Position numbers and translations under genes: made by a program. Under the pieces are notes generated by a model that worked only from the letters and a program-made list of their open reading frames with translations, had not been told where the DNA came from and ran no database searches. From contig PAUB01000013.1 in NCBI GenBank assembly GCA_002713695.1, forward strand, positions 216,001 to 280,000: 64,000 nt of DNA. Direction: 5' to 3'. Origin of the DNA: Opitutaceae bacterium (GTDB lineage: Bacteria > Verrucomicrobiota > Verrucomicrobiia > Opitutales > Opitutaceae). Below are positions 39,742 through 48,237 of this stretch, one piece after another. Each line of letters opens with the position of its first letter. Position 1 is the stretch's first letter.

Positions 39742-41412
39742 TCAGCTCTTCGGCCAAATCGATTTAAGCTCGTGGCATTCGAATGTCTCAACTGTCGCGG
39801 CCCCGCCGATAGCTCTTATCGTGATCAGATCATTTTCTGCATCGGGTATCACCGCTAGCGACATGTAAACCAAACCGTCTTCCGCGAATATCTCCAAGGA
39901 GATCCGATCAAGCAACAGACGCAGGTGTAGTTTTCCATCCCGTAAGCTCAACGGTGCTGAGTGGCCTTCGGACGTGAGTTGCTTACCCGTGACATCACAG
40001 ATCAGAGAAACACCACATACAGTGATTTCCACTTCGTGCGCCACGCCTACGGCTATCACAGTCTGCAAATCAAAATGTTGTCCACGCGCCAATTCAATTG
40101 GGTCGGCGTCAGCAGTAAGCACCTCATCTCGGCAGCTCGTGCTCGACTGGTATAAATTCTCGATCTCCTTCACGGGAGTCCAACGCATCCTCGGCCCTTC
40201 CTCTGTCGTAATCATTGAGAGGTCGCATGGAAAATTCATGATCTGGCTAAACGACATACCCGGCGCTTTCGTGCGACCCCACGCGATCTGAATTCGGCGA
40301 TTATCGGGTGCGTTGTTAAACACCTGTGGTGCATAGGCGCATTCCCCTCGCTGCCCGATTAGGAAATCCGTTTCCGGCGTAAACACCCGTCCATCAAAAC
40401 GACCCAACTTGTATTTCATATCCGCACGATACATCACCCAGCACAGATCGCTCGCATCACCATCCAGCGGGAGGCTCAGCAAAGCAGGACAATCGAAAAA
40501 CTCATCCACGGTGCTTTCATAACGCCACTCTTTGAGATCAACCGAAGTAAAAAACTGGGTAGCCACTTGATTTCCATCCTTCAGCCACGACTCAGGTTGA
40601 CCCACAAATAGTGCCATCACCCAACGTTGGGTAGGCTCATGCCATTGAACCAAAGGGTCGCGATTCCCCGGTGTGATATTTGGAATAATGGGATTCCCCG
40701 CGTAAGTTTCCCATGTGCGACCTCGATCATTGCTATAGGCAATCGACTGCACGAAATCATCCGGCTTCGGGTTATGAACCGAACGACCTGTCCCAGTATA
40801 AAACAGCAGGAGTGGCGGCTCCTCGCCCTGCTGCAAACCAGAAACATTGCGCCAATCTACTACGCCCGATCCCGACCATTTCTGTCCTTCTTGATCGGCA
40901 TAAAGTGCGATCGGACGTTCCTCCCAATGCAGTAAATCACGACTCACTGCATGCCCCCAGGACTTGTCGGTAAACGAACTCACACTGAAGGGCTGATGCT
41001 GATAAAAGAGGTGATATTCCCCCTCATAAAAAACCATGCCATTGGGATCGTTGTGCCACCCACGTCGCGTGGTAAAATGAAACTGCGGCCGTAATGCTTC
41101 CTGATAAATCTCCGCCGCATCTTTGATCTCTTCGCTCAGTTCCAGGGCATCCAAAGCATCGTCATGAATCGCACCCTCTTGATCCTCATCGGGAGAAACC
41201 GGATCTGCCTCGAGTGTAATCACCGCGGATTGCCCCTGCCATGCTGACACATCAATAAAGGTCCAGAAATCGATCCCGTCTCCGGCAAGCTCGACATGGA
41301 ACGCTCGAACGACTTCACCATCAATTTTGATGCACATCCTGCATCGTGGGGCGCCAGCTTTGACCGGCATATTTAAGTAGCGGTCTGTGACTGTGAGCTC
41401 ACGTGATGGCAT
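39742..41412 (-). CDS. GH32 family glycoside hydrolase (fructan/sucrose-type)
   Basis: A 556-residue GH32-type enzyme acting on beta-fructosides such as levan, inulin or sucrose. The nucleophile Asp122 is in 'GWHNDPNGM', the transition-state Asp252 in 'GNRDPLVQW'. The third motif, normally E-C-P with the acid/base Glu, reads 'DEFFDCPALL' (Asp307-Cys-Pro). The C-terminal beta-sandwich ('LHLRLLLDRISLEIFAEDG') is typical. There is an N-terminal extension of about 110 residues with a sandwich-like look ('RAFHVELAGDGIDFWTFIDV'). No signal peptide. Two bp from the upstream propeller gene, so both are likely in one transcript. Confidence 0.88.
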   Translation of the reverse strand: MPSRELTVTDRYLNMPVKAGAPRCRMCIKIDGEVVRAFHVELAGDGIDFWTFIDVSAWQGQSAVITLEADPVSPDEDQEGAIHDDALDALELSEEIKDAAEIYQEALRPQFHFTTRRGWHNDPNGMVFYEGEYHLFYQHQPFSVSSFTDKSWGHAVSRDLLHWEERPIALYADQEGQKWSGSGVVDWRNVSGLQQGEEPPLLLFYTGTGRSVHNPKPDDFVQSIAYSNDRGRTWETYAGNPIIPNITPGNRDPLVQWHEPTQRWVMALFVGQPESWLKDGNQVATQFFTSVDLKEWRYESTVDEFFDCPALLSLPLDGDASDLCWVMYRADMKYKLGRFDGRVFTPETDFLIGQRGECAYAPQVFNNAPDNRRIQIAWGRTKAPGMSFSQIMNFPCDLSMITTEEGPRMRWTPVKEIENLYQSSTSCRDEVLTADADPIELARGQHFDLQTVIAVGVAHEVEITVCGVSLICDVTGKQLTSEGHSAPLSLRDGKLHLRLLLDRISLEIFAEDGLVYMSLAVIPDAENDLITIRAIGGAATVETFECHELKSIWPKS

Positions 41413-41414
41413 AA

Positions 41415-42506
41415 TTAAAATGATCCTTTCGTATTATCAGTCGATGCCGAGGCGATACGCCAGACGCCCCGATCTCCAGCTGCGGTTCCATCGCACGCTT
41501 CGTATAGCATTCTGAATCGCGGTGCATTCCCCGCTTTATCAGGTATTGGAATCAACGCCATCTCCGAACACTTAACCGCATCCCAACCCGTCCCATTCGG
41601 CGAGATCGCCGGCTGGGCTTCCTTCCGCCAATTCAACCCGTCCTGCGAAGTTGCCCACAGAATTTGCGCACGGTTGGCTGCACTGTAACCCGCATAAAAC
41701 ATCACGAAATCGTCCTCACCGAGCTGCACCACTTCCGGAGCGAATGCCGCCTCGCTATCCCACGGTCCATCTTGAGCGATTCGCAAGCCCGGCTCCCGCA
41801 CAAAAGTCACTCCCCCGTCTTCGGAAATCGCACTGATAATCCCTTTCCCGCGTTCGTAGCAGAAAAGCCGCATCCGTCCGCCATCGAGAAACTGGATGCG
41901 CGGCGCGGCAAAGTTCGAACGGTCATTCCCCCAGCGCACACCCGGTTCAAGTTTCCACGTAATCCCGTCGTCTTCAGATCGAGCCGATAAAATCGTATTC
42001 CCTACGGACTGCGGCCCGCGACAGCGCTCGTAATACATCCGCCAATGACCGCTCTCGTGAGCAACAGGCACCACCTCGGATGACACGACGCGATACTCAC
42101 CCGCACCACCCGCTTCGGCCGAAAGTCGCACGCCCGTCTCCGGCACCCATTCAGTCCCGTCGCGAGAGTGTGCACTTAGAATCCGCGTCGTCGCCTGATC
42201 GTAATCACTCGCCCCTTCAGGATTCCCCGGCCGTGGTAAGATTTGGGTGTAATATAGCAGATAGCTGTCGTCCCGAAGACAAACCACCCGAGGAGACACG
42301 GCCCCGTAAATCCCGCTACGTATAGCGTCGCGCGGCCAACTCGAGATGGGATCAGGCACACCCGAATCATCAGGTGCCGCGTCAATCGCCCAAGACACTT
42401 CCTTTTCCCAGTTTATTCCCGGGTCGCATGACACGCGATGAAGCTCGGGACCGATTTTACCGGATTGTAATAAGTTAATCATCGGGGTATGTGCATCATT
42501 AGCCAC
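41415..42506 (-). CDS. Five-bladed/sialidase-like propeller, partner of GH32
   Basis: A 363-residue protein of repeated beta strands with 'SRDGTEWVPETG', 'SEDDGITWKLEPG', 'SEDGGVTFVREPG' and 'SQDGLNWRKEAQP'. These Asp-box-like turns are spaced about 60 residues apart, as in GH43/GH32-like or sialidase-like propellers. No signal peptide. It is upstream of GH32 with only 2 bp between stop and start, so the two are translated together and probably act on the same substrate. The exact family is not decided. Confidence 0.65.
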   Translation of the reverse strand: MANDAHTPMINLLQSGKIGPELHRVSCDPGINWEKEVSWAIDAAPDDSGVPDPISSWPRDAIRSGIYGAVSPRVVCLRDDSYLLYYTQILPRPGNPEGASDYDQATTRILSAHSRDGTEWVPETGVRLSAEAGGAGEYRVVSSEVVPVAHESGHWRMYYERCRGPQSVGNTILSARSEDDGITWKLEPGVRWGNDRSNFAAPRIQFLDGGRMRLFCYERGKGIISAISEDGGVTFVREPGLRIAQDGPWDSEAAFAPEVVQLGEDDFVMFYAGYSAANRAQILWATSQDGLNWRKEAQPAISPNGTGWDAVKCSEMALIPIPDKAGNAPRFRMLYEACDGTAAGDRGVWRIASASTDNTKGSF

Positions 42507-42628
42507 TCAGACGCGAAGGAAGCATCAAGTCATGTTACTGCTAATGTTAATCTCTGTTTTTCCGATGCGCGCACGACTTACAAAGCTTGGGCATGGACAG
42601 CTGTCGCGAGGGAGGCTTCGATAAACTT

Positions 42629-43771
42629 ATGAAAGTCCTCATCATCGGCGGCTCAGGTCTTATTTCCACTGGTATCGTCAAGGCGCTGCAAACTCGCGAC
42701 GCCGATATCACCGTCTTCAATCGAGGTGAAACCGATGACCGGCTTGGCCCGGCGGTAAAACACCTGCGAGGCGACCGCAACGAGTTTACTACCTTCGAAC
42801 AATCGATGGCGGCTTCTGGATTCTGGGATGTGGTCATCGATATGATCTGCTTCAACGTCGAACAAGCCGAGAGCGATGTGCGCGCGTTTGCTGGTCGGTG
42901 CGGACACTTCCTCTTTTGCAGCACCGTCTGCACTTACGGAAATACGCAAACGATTATACCCACGCTGGAAACCGTGCCGCAGAATCCGCACTCGCAATAC
43001 GGGCGCGATAAGGTCGGCGCCGAAAAAGTGTTCCTCCAAGCGCACTCCGAAGGGAAGTTCCCCGTCACGATCTTTCGTCCCTCGCACACTTACGGAGTCG
43101 GCGGCAATGTGATCAACAGTCTCGGGTGGGAGCCGACATTTGTAGATCGATTGAGGCGCGGCTTGCCGATCATAGTCGCGGGCGATGGCAACGGCTTATG
43201 GGCGAGCACCAATTCCGAGGATGTCGGCACGGGATTCGCCTACGCCGCCGGACGCGAAGCGTGCTTCGGCGAATCTTACAATATCGTGGGTAGCGATGTC
43301 GTGACTTGGAACGAATACACCGAGCGCACCGCAACCGCAATCGGGGCGCCCAAGCCAAACCTCATGCACATCCCCACCGACCTCTTGCTCTCGCTTGATC
43401 GACCACAGTTGGAGGCACTCGCGGAGATCTTCCAATTCCACGGCGTTTACAACAACGCGAAGCTCAAGCGCGACGTGCCCGAGTTCACCTGTCCGACGAG
43501 TTACGAAGAAGGCATCCGACGCACAGTCGCCTGGATGGACAAACACAACACCATCGCCTCCGCCGAAACCGACCCCTTCGACGACCAACTCATCCAAAAA
43601 TGGCAAAACCTCTCCCAATCTCTACGATCGGGGATCTGGCCGTTATTGTTAGTTTTTCTGCTCTGCTGCGTGCTTCACATACAGACCCAAATAACCACAG
43701 ACCGAATCTGGGGTCAACTCAACGATAAGCTAGAGTGCCTTCCCCTACGGACTGCCCGTGTCCTCTTTTGA
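42629..43771 (+). CDS. NAD-dependent epimerase/dehydratase with an unusual added tail
   Basis: Extended SDR fold. The Rossmann motif 'VLIIGGSGLISTGIVKALQT' is at the N-terminus, 'VVIDMICFN' and 'FCSTVCTYGN' follow, and the catalytic Tyr-x-x-x-Lys is 'YGRDK'. 'IFRPSHTYGVGG' contacts substrate. The start is ATG 42629. The normal fold ends near 'QKWQNLSQSLR' (43630), after which the frame runs into a RAYT-element fragment and adds about 47 residues that include a hydrophobic stretch ('WPLLLVFLLCCVLHIQ'). The original stop has been lost. Sugar-nucleotide or hydroxysteroid-type substrate is possible. Confidence 0.83.
   Translation: MKVLIIGGSGLISTGIVKALQTRDADITVFNRGETDDRLGPAVKHLRGDRNEFTTFEQSMAASGFWDVVIDMICFNVEQAESDVRAFAGRCGHFLFCSTVCTYGNTQTIIPTLETVPQNPHSQYGRDKVGAEKVFLQAHSEGKFPVTIFRPSHTYGVGGNVINSLGWEPTFVDRLRRGLPIIVAGDGNGLWASTNSEDVGTGFAYAAGREACFGESYNIVGSDVVTWNEYTERTATAIGAPKPNLMHIPTDLLLSLDRPQLEALAEIFQFHGVYNNAKLKRDVPEFTCPTSYEEGIRRTVAWMDKHNTIASAETDPFDDQLIQKWQNLSQSLRSGIWPLLLVFLLCCVLHIQTQITTDRIWGQLNDKLECLPLRTARVLF
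43630..43714 (-). repeat. Fragment of the RAYT element 3' end
   Basis: Compared with 49706-49790 of the complete element, this stretch shares the GGGG-TCTGGCCG end and the last about 20 codons of the transposase. Read on the minus strand it gives 'TPDSVCGYLGLYVKHAAEQ' and stop, against 'NPNSVRGYLSLHSKHTSEQ' in the intact gene. The rest of the element is absent. It lies at the 3' end of the epimerase gene and supplies its present stop-less tail. Confidence 0.85.
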
Positions 43772-43832
43772 ATTGACGGCGCCAAGCGATTGCCATCGCT
43801 GATCTCCACTGTCACGGCTGACACAACCACAT

Positions 43833-44597
43833 ATGTCTAAGCTTCCTCCTCATTATCAGTTTATTGATCTGTCTGATTACGGCAGGAAGCCTGCAAGGAA
43901 GATTGCTCGGGCTTTGCAGGACACCTCCGTGACGCCGGTGCAAGTTACGAGCTGGTTCATACTCTCTGGAATCCTAGCTATTACCTGCATGCTGATGCAG
44001 TATAATATTGCCGCAGCATTTTTTTTAATCCTGAAATCTGTTCTCGACGCTGCTGATGGAGAATTATCGCGAGTCAAAAACAAGCCTTCATACATTGGCA
44101 GATATTATGATTCGATTGCTGATATCATCTTAAACTTTCTTTTCCTGATCACTTTGTGGCACATCACAGGCGATTCACTGTGGCACGTCGGGTTGGCGTT
44201 TGTTGGAATTCAACTGCAAGGCACGTTATACAATTATTATTATGTAATTTTGCGTGAGAACGTGGCTGGAGATACAACCAGCCGAGTTTTTGAGAATCAG
44301 GCACCAGTTGCCATGGAGGGCGAGAGCCAGCGAACGGTCAATCTATTCTATCGAATCTATGACACCCTATATATCGTCTTCGACAAAACGATCTACTTCA
44401 TAGATAAAGATGCAATAAATAGCGCCCCGTTCCCAAGATGGTTCATGACATTGCTCTCTACCTTTGGATTGGGATTTCAACTATTACTAATGGCCGTCAT
44501 GCTATCAACTGGCCTCGAACACTATATCATCCCATTTTTCATTGCCTACTCCAGTTTGATTTTGGTGTTTGTGGCGATTAGGCGTTGGGTGCTTTAA
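43833..44597 (+). CDS. CDP-alcohol phosphatidyltransferase family protein
   Basis: A 254-residue membrane enzyme. The CDP-OH_P motif D-x2-D-G-x2-x-R-x8-G-x3-D-x3-D is complete in 'DAADGELSRVKNKPSYIGRY' followed by 'YDSIAD'. It transfers a phospho-alcohol group from a CDP-linked donor to an acceptor alcohol, as in phospholipid or inositol-lipid synthesis. Six or so hydrophobic helices. The gene is more AT-rich than its neighbours, which may point to transfer. Substrate unknown. Confidence 0.9.
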   Translation: MSKLPPHYQFIDLSDYGRKPARKIARALQDTSVTPVQVTSWFILSGILAITCMLMQYNIAAAFFLILKSVLDAADGELSRVKNKPSYIGRYYDSIADIILNFLFLITLWHITGDSLWHVGLAFVGIQLQGTLYNYYYVILRENVAGDTTSRVFENQAPVAMEGESQRTVNLFYRIYDTLYIVFDKTIYFIDKDAINSAPFPRWFMTLLSTFGLGFQLLLMAVMLSTGLEHYIIPFFIAYSSLILVFVAIRRWVL

Positions 44598-44668
44598 ATT
44601 CTTACTTTTTACCACCCTGCAGCCTCCTAAAATCGCGTATCGTATCAGTTTGAAACGACGGTTTCGGA

Positions 44669-44923
44669 TTAATCGATCCCGTATTTAGGGCGACAGATCT
44701 GGTGTTCAATTAGTTTGCGGTGCTTAGTCACTCGGCCGGCCACCCGCTCGCGCCAAAGACGGAAACTGCGTGGCTTCAACTCTCGGCGCATTATGCGAAT
44801 CACCGCCGACTCATTGAGGCCTATTTGCTCCTCGATCCGGTCAAAACTCGTTCGATCATGCCATGCCATGCGGATAACTTGGTCGGTCGAATGGGGTTCG
44901 TTAGAAGTTTTCATCTGATGCAT
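44669..44923 (-). CDS. TIGR03643/DUF2805 family protein
   Basis: An 84-residue basic protein. The segment 'VIRMAWHDRTSFDRIEEQIG' then 'ESAVIRIMRRELKPRSFRLW' is the complete family signature, a helix-turn-helix-like core. Function is unknown, though DNA or RNA binding is plausible from the basic helices. A second ATG four codons in (44911) may be the real start. Stands alone between the CDP-alcohol transferase and a decayed region. Confidence 0.88.
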   Translation of the reverse strand: MHQMKTSNEPHSTDQVIRMAWHDRTSFDRIEEQIGLNESAVIRIMRRELKPRSFRLWRERVAGRVTKHRKLIEHQICRPKYGID

Positions 44924-45415
44924 CCAACGTAGTTTGTGGCATATTTCAAATTGAGAGAGGGATTTGTGCTGACGCGCCGTTCACTCCGACACTGGTTCTA
45001 TCACGAAGGACTAGTGATTTGAATATATCTGTAAAATTGCCTTACCGCTTCAATAGCCGTCCCGGCGGACGATAATTCTACGGGAGACGAGAATCTTCAG
45101 ACCTAAAGCGGCCAGAAAACAAGACGCAGAACCGTTTGGATGAAAGGACAGGAAGAATAGTTGATAGTATCTTAGAGCGCTCACTATGAATAGGCGGACT
45201 GGATTATTGGCCTCTCTTTGGAAGAAATCATGGATAACCGCCTTAAGGCGAATTCAACCCCTACTCTTACATCTAAACCGATCCCGATCCAGAACTCCTA
45301 TTATTCGCATACTGATTCCATGCCCCAGGATTATGCTGCGTAACGTCCATATCGACACTGCTACGCTCCCAGATAAACAATGCTTTGGCTGCATCCTAGG
45401 ACATTCCCTCCTCAA
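44924..45415. other. Gene-free, possibly decayed stretch
   Basis: About 490 bases without a recognisable gene. An 84-codon open frame at 45186-45440 has a composition rich in Arg/Ile and no family features, so it is not called. Several short frames suggest decayed DNA. Confidence 0.4.
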
Positions 45416-45447
45416 AAAAGGATCCATCAGTATGGATTGATCCTTTT
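45416..45447 (-). terminator. Rho-independent terminator of the TRAP gene remnant
   Basis: Nine-base stem AAAAGGATC/GATCCTTTT around a 14-base loop. Read on the minus strand the stem is followed by a T-run (plus-strand A-run at 45414-45419). It lies 12 bp after the stop of the TRAP permease remnant. Confidence 0.75.
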
Positions 45448-45458
45448 CCCACCTCCCG

Positions 45459-45902
45459 TTAAGTAAGATAGAGTTTAAGTTCTGGCCAGAAGGTGTTGAT
45501 GATGACGGCCAAGAATTGGAGACCGAAATAGGGCAATGAGACTTTCAGGATTTCGCCCATGGCCTTAATGAAGGGATAGGAGGAGATAAAGAGATTCATA
45601 CCCACGGGAGGAGTCAGAAACCCGAGTCCGAGATTAGCGAGGAACAGAATGCCCAGGTGAATTGGATCGATGTCGTAAGCGATTTCTAGTGGCATGAGTA
45701 ATGGCACGACAATGATGATCGCGGAAAACACATCAATCATGCAGCCGATCAGCAGTAAGAACACGATAAGACACGGCAGAAAGACGACCTTGGAGATCAC
45801 GTGCTCCGTCGCTTAGTCCACCACCAACGACGGAACTTGAGCATCCACGAGATAGTTAGTAAAACTCTGCGCTAAGACCAGAACCAGAAGGACACCACAG
45901 GA
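45459..45902 (-). pseudogene. C-terminal remnant of a TRAP transporter large permease (DctM type)
   Basis: The frame reads 'GVLLVLVLAQSFTNYLVDAQ', a stop at 45813-45815, then 'VISKVVFLPCLIVFLLLIGC', 'DVFSAIIIVVPLLMP', 'DPIHLGILFLANLGLGFLTP' and 'PVGMNLFISSYPFIK'. This is the end of a DctM-type permease (substrate-binding-protein-dependent, sodium-driven uptake of organic acids) with one nonsense codon. The first two-thirds are absent upstream, where an unrelated frame ('GAEGARKIGLNRFQ') begins. Confidence 0.85.
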
Positions 45903-46140
45903 GCGGACTTCGGCAGGACGGTTTAGTTGAAACAACTGTTTTGGTTGGAACCGATTCAAACCGATTTTTCTGGCGCCTTCGGCGCCATCGACGTGGATGC
46001 CCGACCGTTTCAACCTACCGGACCGTGGGGACATCCCCTCGGGAAGGAGTCGAAATCAGAAAAGAGGCAGTTTCTAACCTGCTTGCTTTGACGGTGTGCC
46101 TTTTTTGCCTTCTGTATTAGGAAATCCCTATTCGACTAGT
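45903..46140. other. Unassigned gap beside the TRAP remnant
   Basis: No gene is seen. A perfect hairpin, TGGCGCC-TTC-GGCGCCA, lies at 45971-45987. Confidence 0.4.
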
Positions 46141-46506
46141 ATGAAAGCACATCAAGCCAGCCTCATTAACGCCGTCCTTTTGATCACGATGGGCCTCTGG
46201 GCCTACTTCGCATCAGAATCTGCCCCAAAAACAGCCTTCGTTCCTGTAGGTTTTGGTGTCGCTCTCGTGGCCCTCAATTTCGGTGTAAAAAAAGGAAGTA
46301 AAATCCTGAGCCACATCGCCATGGCGATCACCGTTCTGGTATTGCTATCCTTAATCATGCCGCTGGTCGGATCCATCAACAGAGGAAATGACTTAGCCGT
46401 CGTCCGAGTCGGTGCGATGATGGCTTCAGCAATGGTTGCCATAGTGTTTTTCGTGAAAAGCTTCGGAGAAGCTCGTCGCAAACGGGAATCGGGTGGAACA
46501 AAGTAG
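46141..46506 (+). CDS. Small conserved membrane protein
   Basis: A 121-residue protein with four predicted helices ('SLINAVLLITMGLWAYFA', 'TAFVPVGFGVALVALNFGV', 'ILSHIAMAITVLVLLSLIMP', 'VGAMMASAMVAIVFFVKSF') and a basic C-terminus. I do not know a named family, but the regular spacing of helices and the 'H-Q-A-S-L-I-N-A' start resemble small membrane proteins of unknown function seen in Bacteroidetes and Verrucomicrobia. The ATG at 46141 is used; the upstream ATG at 46096 adds a non-membrane segment. Confidence 0.6.
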   Translation: MKAHQASLINAVLLITMGLWAYFASESAPKTAFVPVGFGVALVALNFGVKKGSKILSHIAMAITVLVLLSLIMPLVGSINRGNDLAVVRVGAMMASAMVAIVFFVKSFGEARRKRESGGTK

Positions 46507-46611
46507 TTCCACAAGCCCCACCCCAAAATAAACAATTAAGCTCATCCCTGAGGGTGAGAGATGATCCTTTGTGTCTAGCGATGCATTGACTCATTCCGGC
46601 CGATGAATACC

Positions 46612-46641
46612 GAGTCCTATTCGTTAGATTTCCTAGGACTC
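46612..46641. repeat. Inverted repeat with 8-bp arms
   Basis: GAGTCCTA (46612-46619) and TAGGACTC (46634-46641) form a perfect hairpin with a 14-base loop. No T-run follows on either strand, so it is not a normal terminator. Confidence 0.5.
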
Positions 46642-46794
46642 CATGTTGCGTGATTAAAAAGACGTGACTCCAATCGTCAAAAACGGACCTTTTTAGGGGT
46701 CCTTAAATAGCCTCTAACTGTGCTGCGCTGAATCGCTAATTGAGGTTGCCCTGAATTGACGGACACGTGATGAGCCCAAAGAAAGGACTCAATC

Positions 46795-47139
46795 ATGACC
46801 AGGAAGAAAGAAGCTGGGGCAAAGCTCCGGCGTTACGACGAGGCGTTCAAGCAAGAAGCGGTGCGCCTTTGGAAGAACAGCGGAAGGTCTGCGGAGCAGA
46901 CGACCCAGGAACTGGGGATCAGCGTGTTCAACCTCTATACATGGGGGCAACGGGCAAACCAGTTGGCCCGGGCCGCCGGGCCGACTGGTTCGCCCGTAAG
47001 CAAGGAGGATCTGGTCGCGGAAAACGAATGTCTGCGGCGAGAGCTATCACGGATCACCGAGCAACGTGACATCCTAAAAAAAGCCGCGGGCATCCTCTCC
47101 GAACCGTCGCCGAGCGGTATGCCCGGATTAAAACGATGA
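46795..47139 (+). CDS. IS3-family transposase OrfA
   Basis: A 114-residue protein with the IS3/IS911 OrfA layout: HTH ('YDEAFKQEAVRLWKNSGRSA', 'ELGISVFNLYTWG') followed by a leucine-zipper helix ('LVAENECLRRELSRITEQRD'). It binds the element ends and acts with OrfB. Its TGA stop overlaps the ATG of OrfB (ATGA), and an A7 slippery site lies near its end (47076-47082). Confidence 0.94.
   Translation: MTRKKEAGAKLRRYDEAFKQEAVRLWKNSGRSAEQTTQELGISVFNLYTWGQRANQLARAAGPTGSPVSKEDLVAENECLRRELSRITEQRDILKKAAGILSEPSPSGMPGLKR
47076..47082 (+). other. A7 slippery site for -1 frameshifting
   Basis: In the OrfA frame the codons are CTA-AAA-AAA-GCC. After a -1 shift the frame stays open into OrfB ('KKSRGHPLRTVAERYARIKT' before the OrfB start), so an OrfAB fusion can be made, as is typical for IS3 elements. 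Confidence 0.7.
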
Positions 47140-47972
47140 GCGACGATTATCCGGTAAAAAGCCTCTGTGATGTGTTGCTGGTATCGCGCAGAGGTTACTA
47201 CCAGTGGCGGGCCGCACTGAACTCGGACAGTTCCCGGCAAGAGACGCAGATGCAGGCGAGCATCGCTCAAATCCATCGCGCTTCTCGGGGCACGTATGGC
47301 AGTCCTCGGGTTACAGCAGTCTTGCGTAAACAGAGTGACTCGATTGGTCGCCATCGGGTCGCCAGATTGATGCGCGAAGCAGGTCTACAGGGCCGTCAGC
47401 GGCGGCGATACCGTGTGCGCACAACTGATAGTAATCATGACCAGCCGGTCGCCCCAAATCGCCTCAAGGTCGCTGATCGACCCACTCGGATCGACGAGGT
47501 CTGGGTGAGCGACATCACCTACGTGTCAACCCAAGAGGGCTGGCTGTATCTGGCCGGTGTGCTCGACCTGTATAGCCGTCGGCTGATCGGTTGGGCCATG
47601 GGCTCCGGCTTGGAAACCGCGCTACCGTTGGCCGCCTTACTGATGGCTTTACGGCACCGACGCCCGCCAGTGGGCGTGGTGCATCACTCGGATCGAGGCT
47701 GCCAGTATGCCAGCTCGGCCTATCGCTCAACACTCAAGGCGAACGGTTGCGTTGCTTCCATGAGTCGTCGTGGAAACTGCTACGACAATGCCGCCATGGA
47801 GGCCTTCTGGAGCACCCTCAAACACGAGTTGGTCTACTGCCGTGACTTCCGCACTCGGGCCGAAGCCACCACTGCCATCTTCGACTACATCGAAAGCTTC
47901 TATAACCAGGTTCGGCTTCACTCCGCACTCGGCTATCAAAGTCCACTCGACTACGAAGCTAACACCAACTAA
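47136..47972 (+). CDS. IS3-family transposase OrfB (DDE/rve)
   Basis: A 278-residue DDE recombinase. HTH_21 lies near 'QIHRASRGTYGSPRVTAVLR'. The catalytic triad is Asp in 'EVWVSDITYVST', Asp in 'VHHSDRGCQYAS' and Glu in 'NAAMEAFWSTLKHE', with the usual 'FIESFYN-Q-R-L-H-S-A-L-G' end. Full length. Expressed through ATGA coupling or by -1 frameshift from OrfA. Confidence 0.95.
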   Translation: MSDDYPVKSLCDVLLVSRRGYYQWRAALNSDSSRQETQMQASIAQIHRASRGTYGSPRVTAVLRKQSDSIGRHRVARLMREAGLQGRQRRRYRVRTTDSNHDQPVAPNRLKVADRPTRIDEVWVSDITYVSTQEGWLYLAGVLDLYSRRLIGWAMGSGLETALPLAALLMALRHRRPPVGVVHHSDRGCQYASSAYRSTLKANGCVASMSRRGNCYDNAAMEAFWSTLKHELVYCRDFRTRAEATTAIFDYIESFYNQVRLHSALGYQSPLDYEANTN

Positions 47973-48016
47973 CCATCAACCATCACGCTCAATGCGTGTT
48001 CGTTCTATCGGGGCAA

Positions 48017-48165
48017 ACCCAATTCGTAGCTATTTCAGCCCCGACAGCCCTCAGTATTTCGGGCGTGGCGTCAGCGATTAAATCGTCGATGCCTTGGCAC
48101 TCTAGTCCTTCTAGTAATGTTTGTAGTCTTTTGATTTCGTATTAAGTTCTCATAATAATAGTAAT
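48017..48165. other. Gap between the IS3 element and the first attC-like site
   Basis: No start-to-stop gene. On the minus strand, about 48010-48145, an open stretch reads 'LLEGLECQGIDDLIADATPE' with coding-like composition but no start codon, possibly the end of a cassette gene broken by the IS3 insertion. Confidence 0.35.
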
Positions 48166-48220
48166 TGCTAACCATCAGATCGTAGCAACGGCTACGCCGC
48201 GCTACATTTTGGCGTTAGCC
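48166..48220 (+). repeat. attC-like recombination site 1
   Basis: Outer arms GCTAAC (48167-48172) and GTTAGC (48214-48219) are complementary; inside them GTAGC (48182-48186) pairs with GCTAC (48201-48205). The 5' side ends with the core-like GTTAGCC, and the NfeD-like gene begins 18 bp later, as is normal for an integron cassette. The inner stem is shorter than usual, so the call is weaker than for site 2. Confidence 0.6.
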
Positions 48221-48237
48221 AGAAAAATGAATCAAAC

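Larger units (their letters stand above)
46746..48016 (+). mobile_element. IS3-family insertion sequence
   Basis: An about 1.27-kb element with two overlapping transposase frames. Imperfect terminal inverted repeats lie at 46746-46767 (TTGCCCTGAATTGACGGACA) and 47995-48016 (complement begins TTGCCCCGATAGAACGAACA), 16 of 22 positions matching. I see no clear direct repeat of target DNA at the ends. Both frames are open, so the element may still be active. It sits in the gap before the integron-like cassettes. Confidence 0.85.

Noticed and set aside
45186..45440. 84-codon open frame in the decayed stretch
   Set aside because: Arg/Ile-rich composition without family features, overlaps the terminator hairpin of the TRAP remnant.
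46612..46641. GTTAGAT within a hairpin, tested as a third attC site
   Set aside because: The core-like bases are in the loop, not the arm, and no R'/R'' pairing at the right distance exists.
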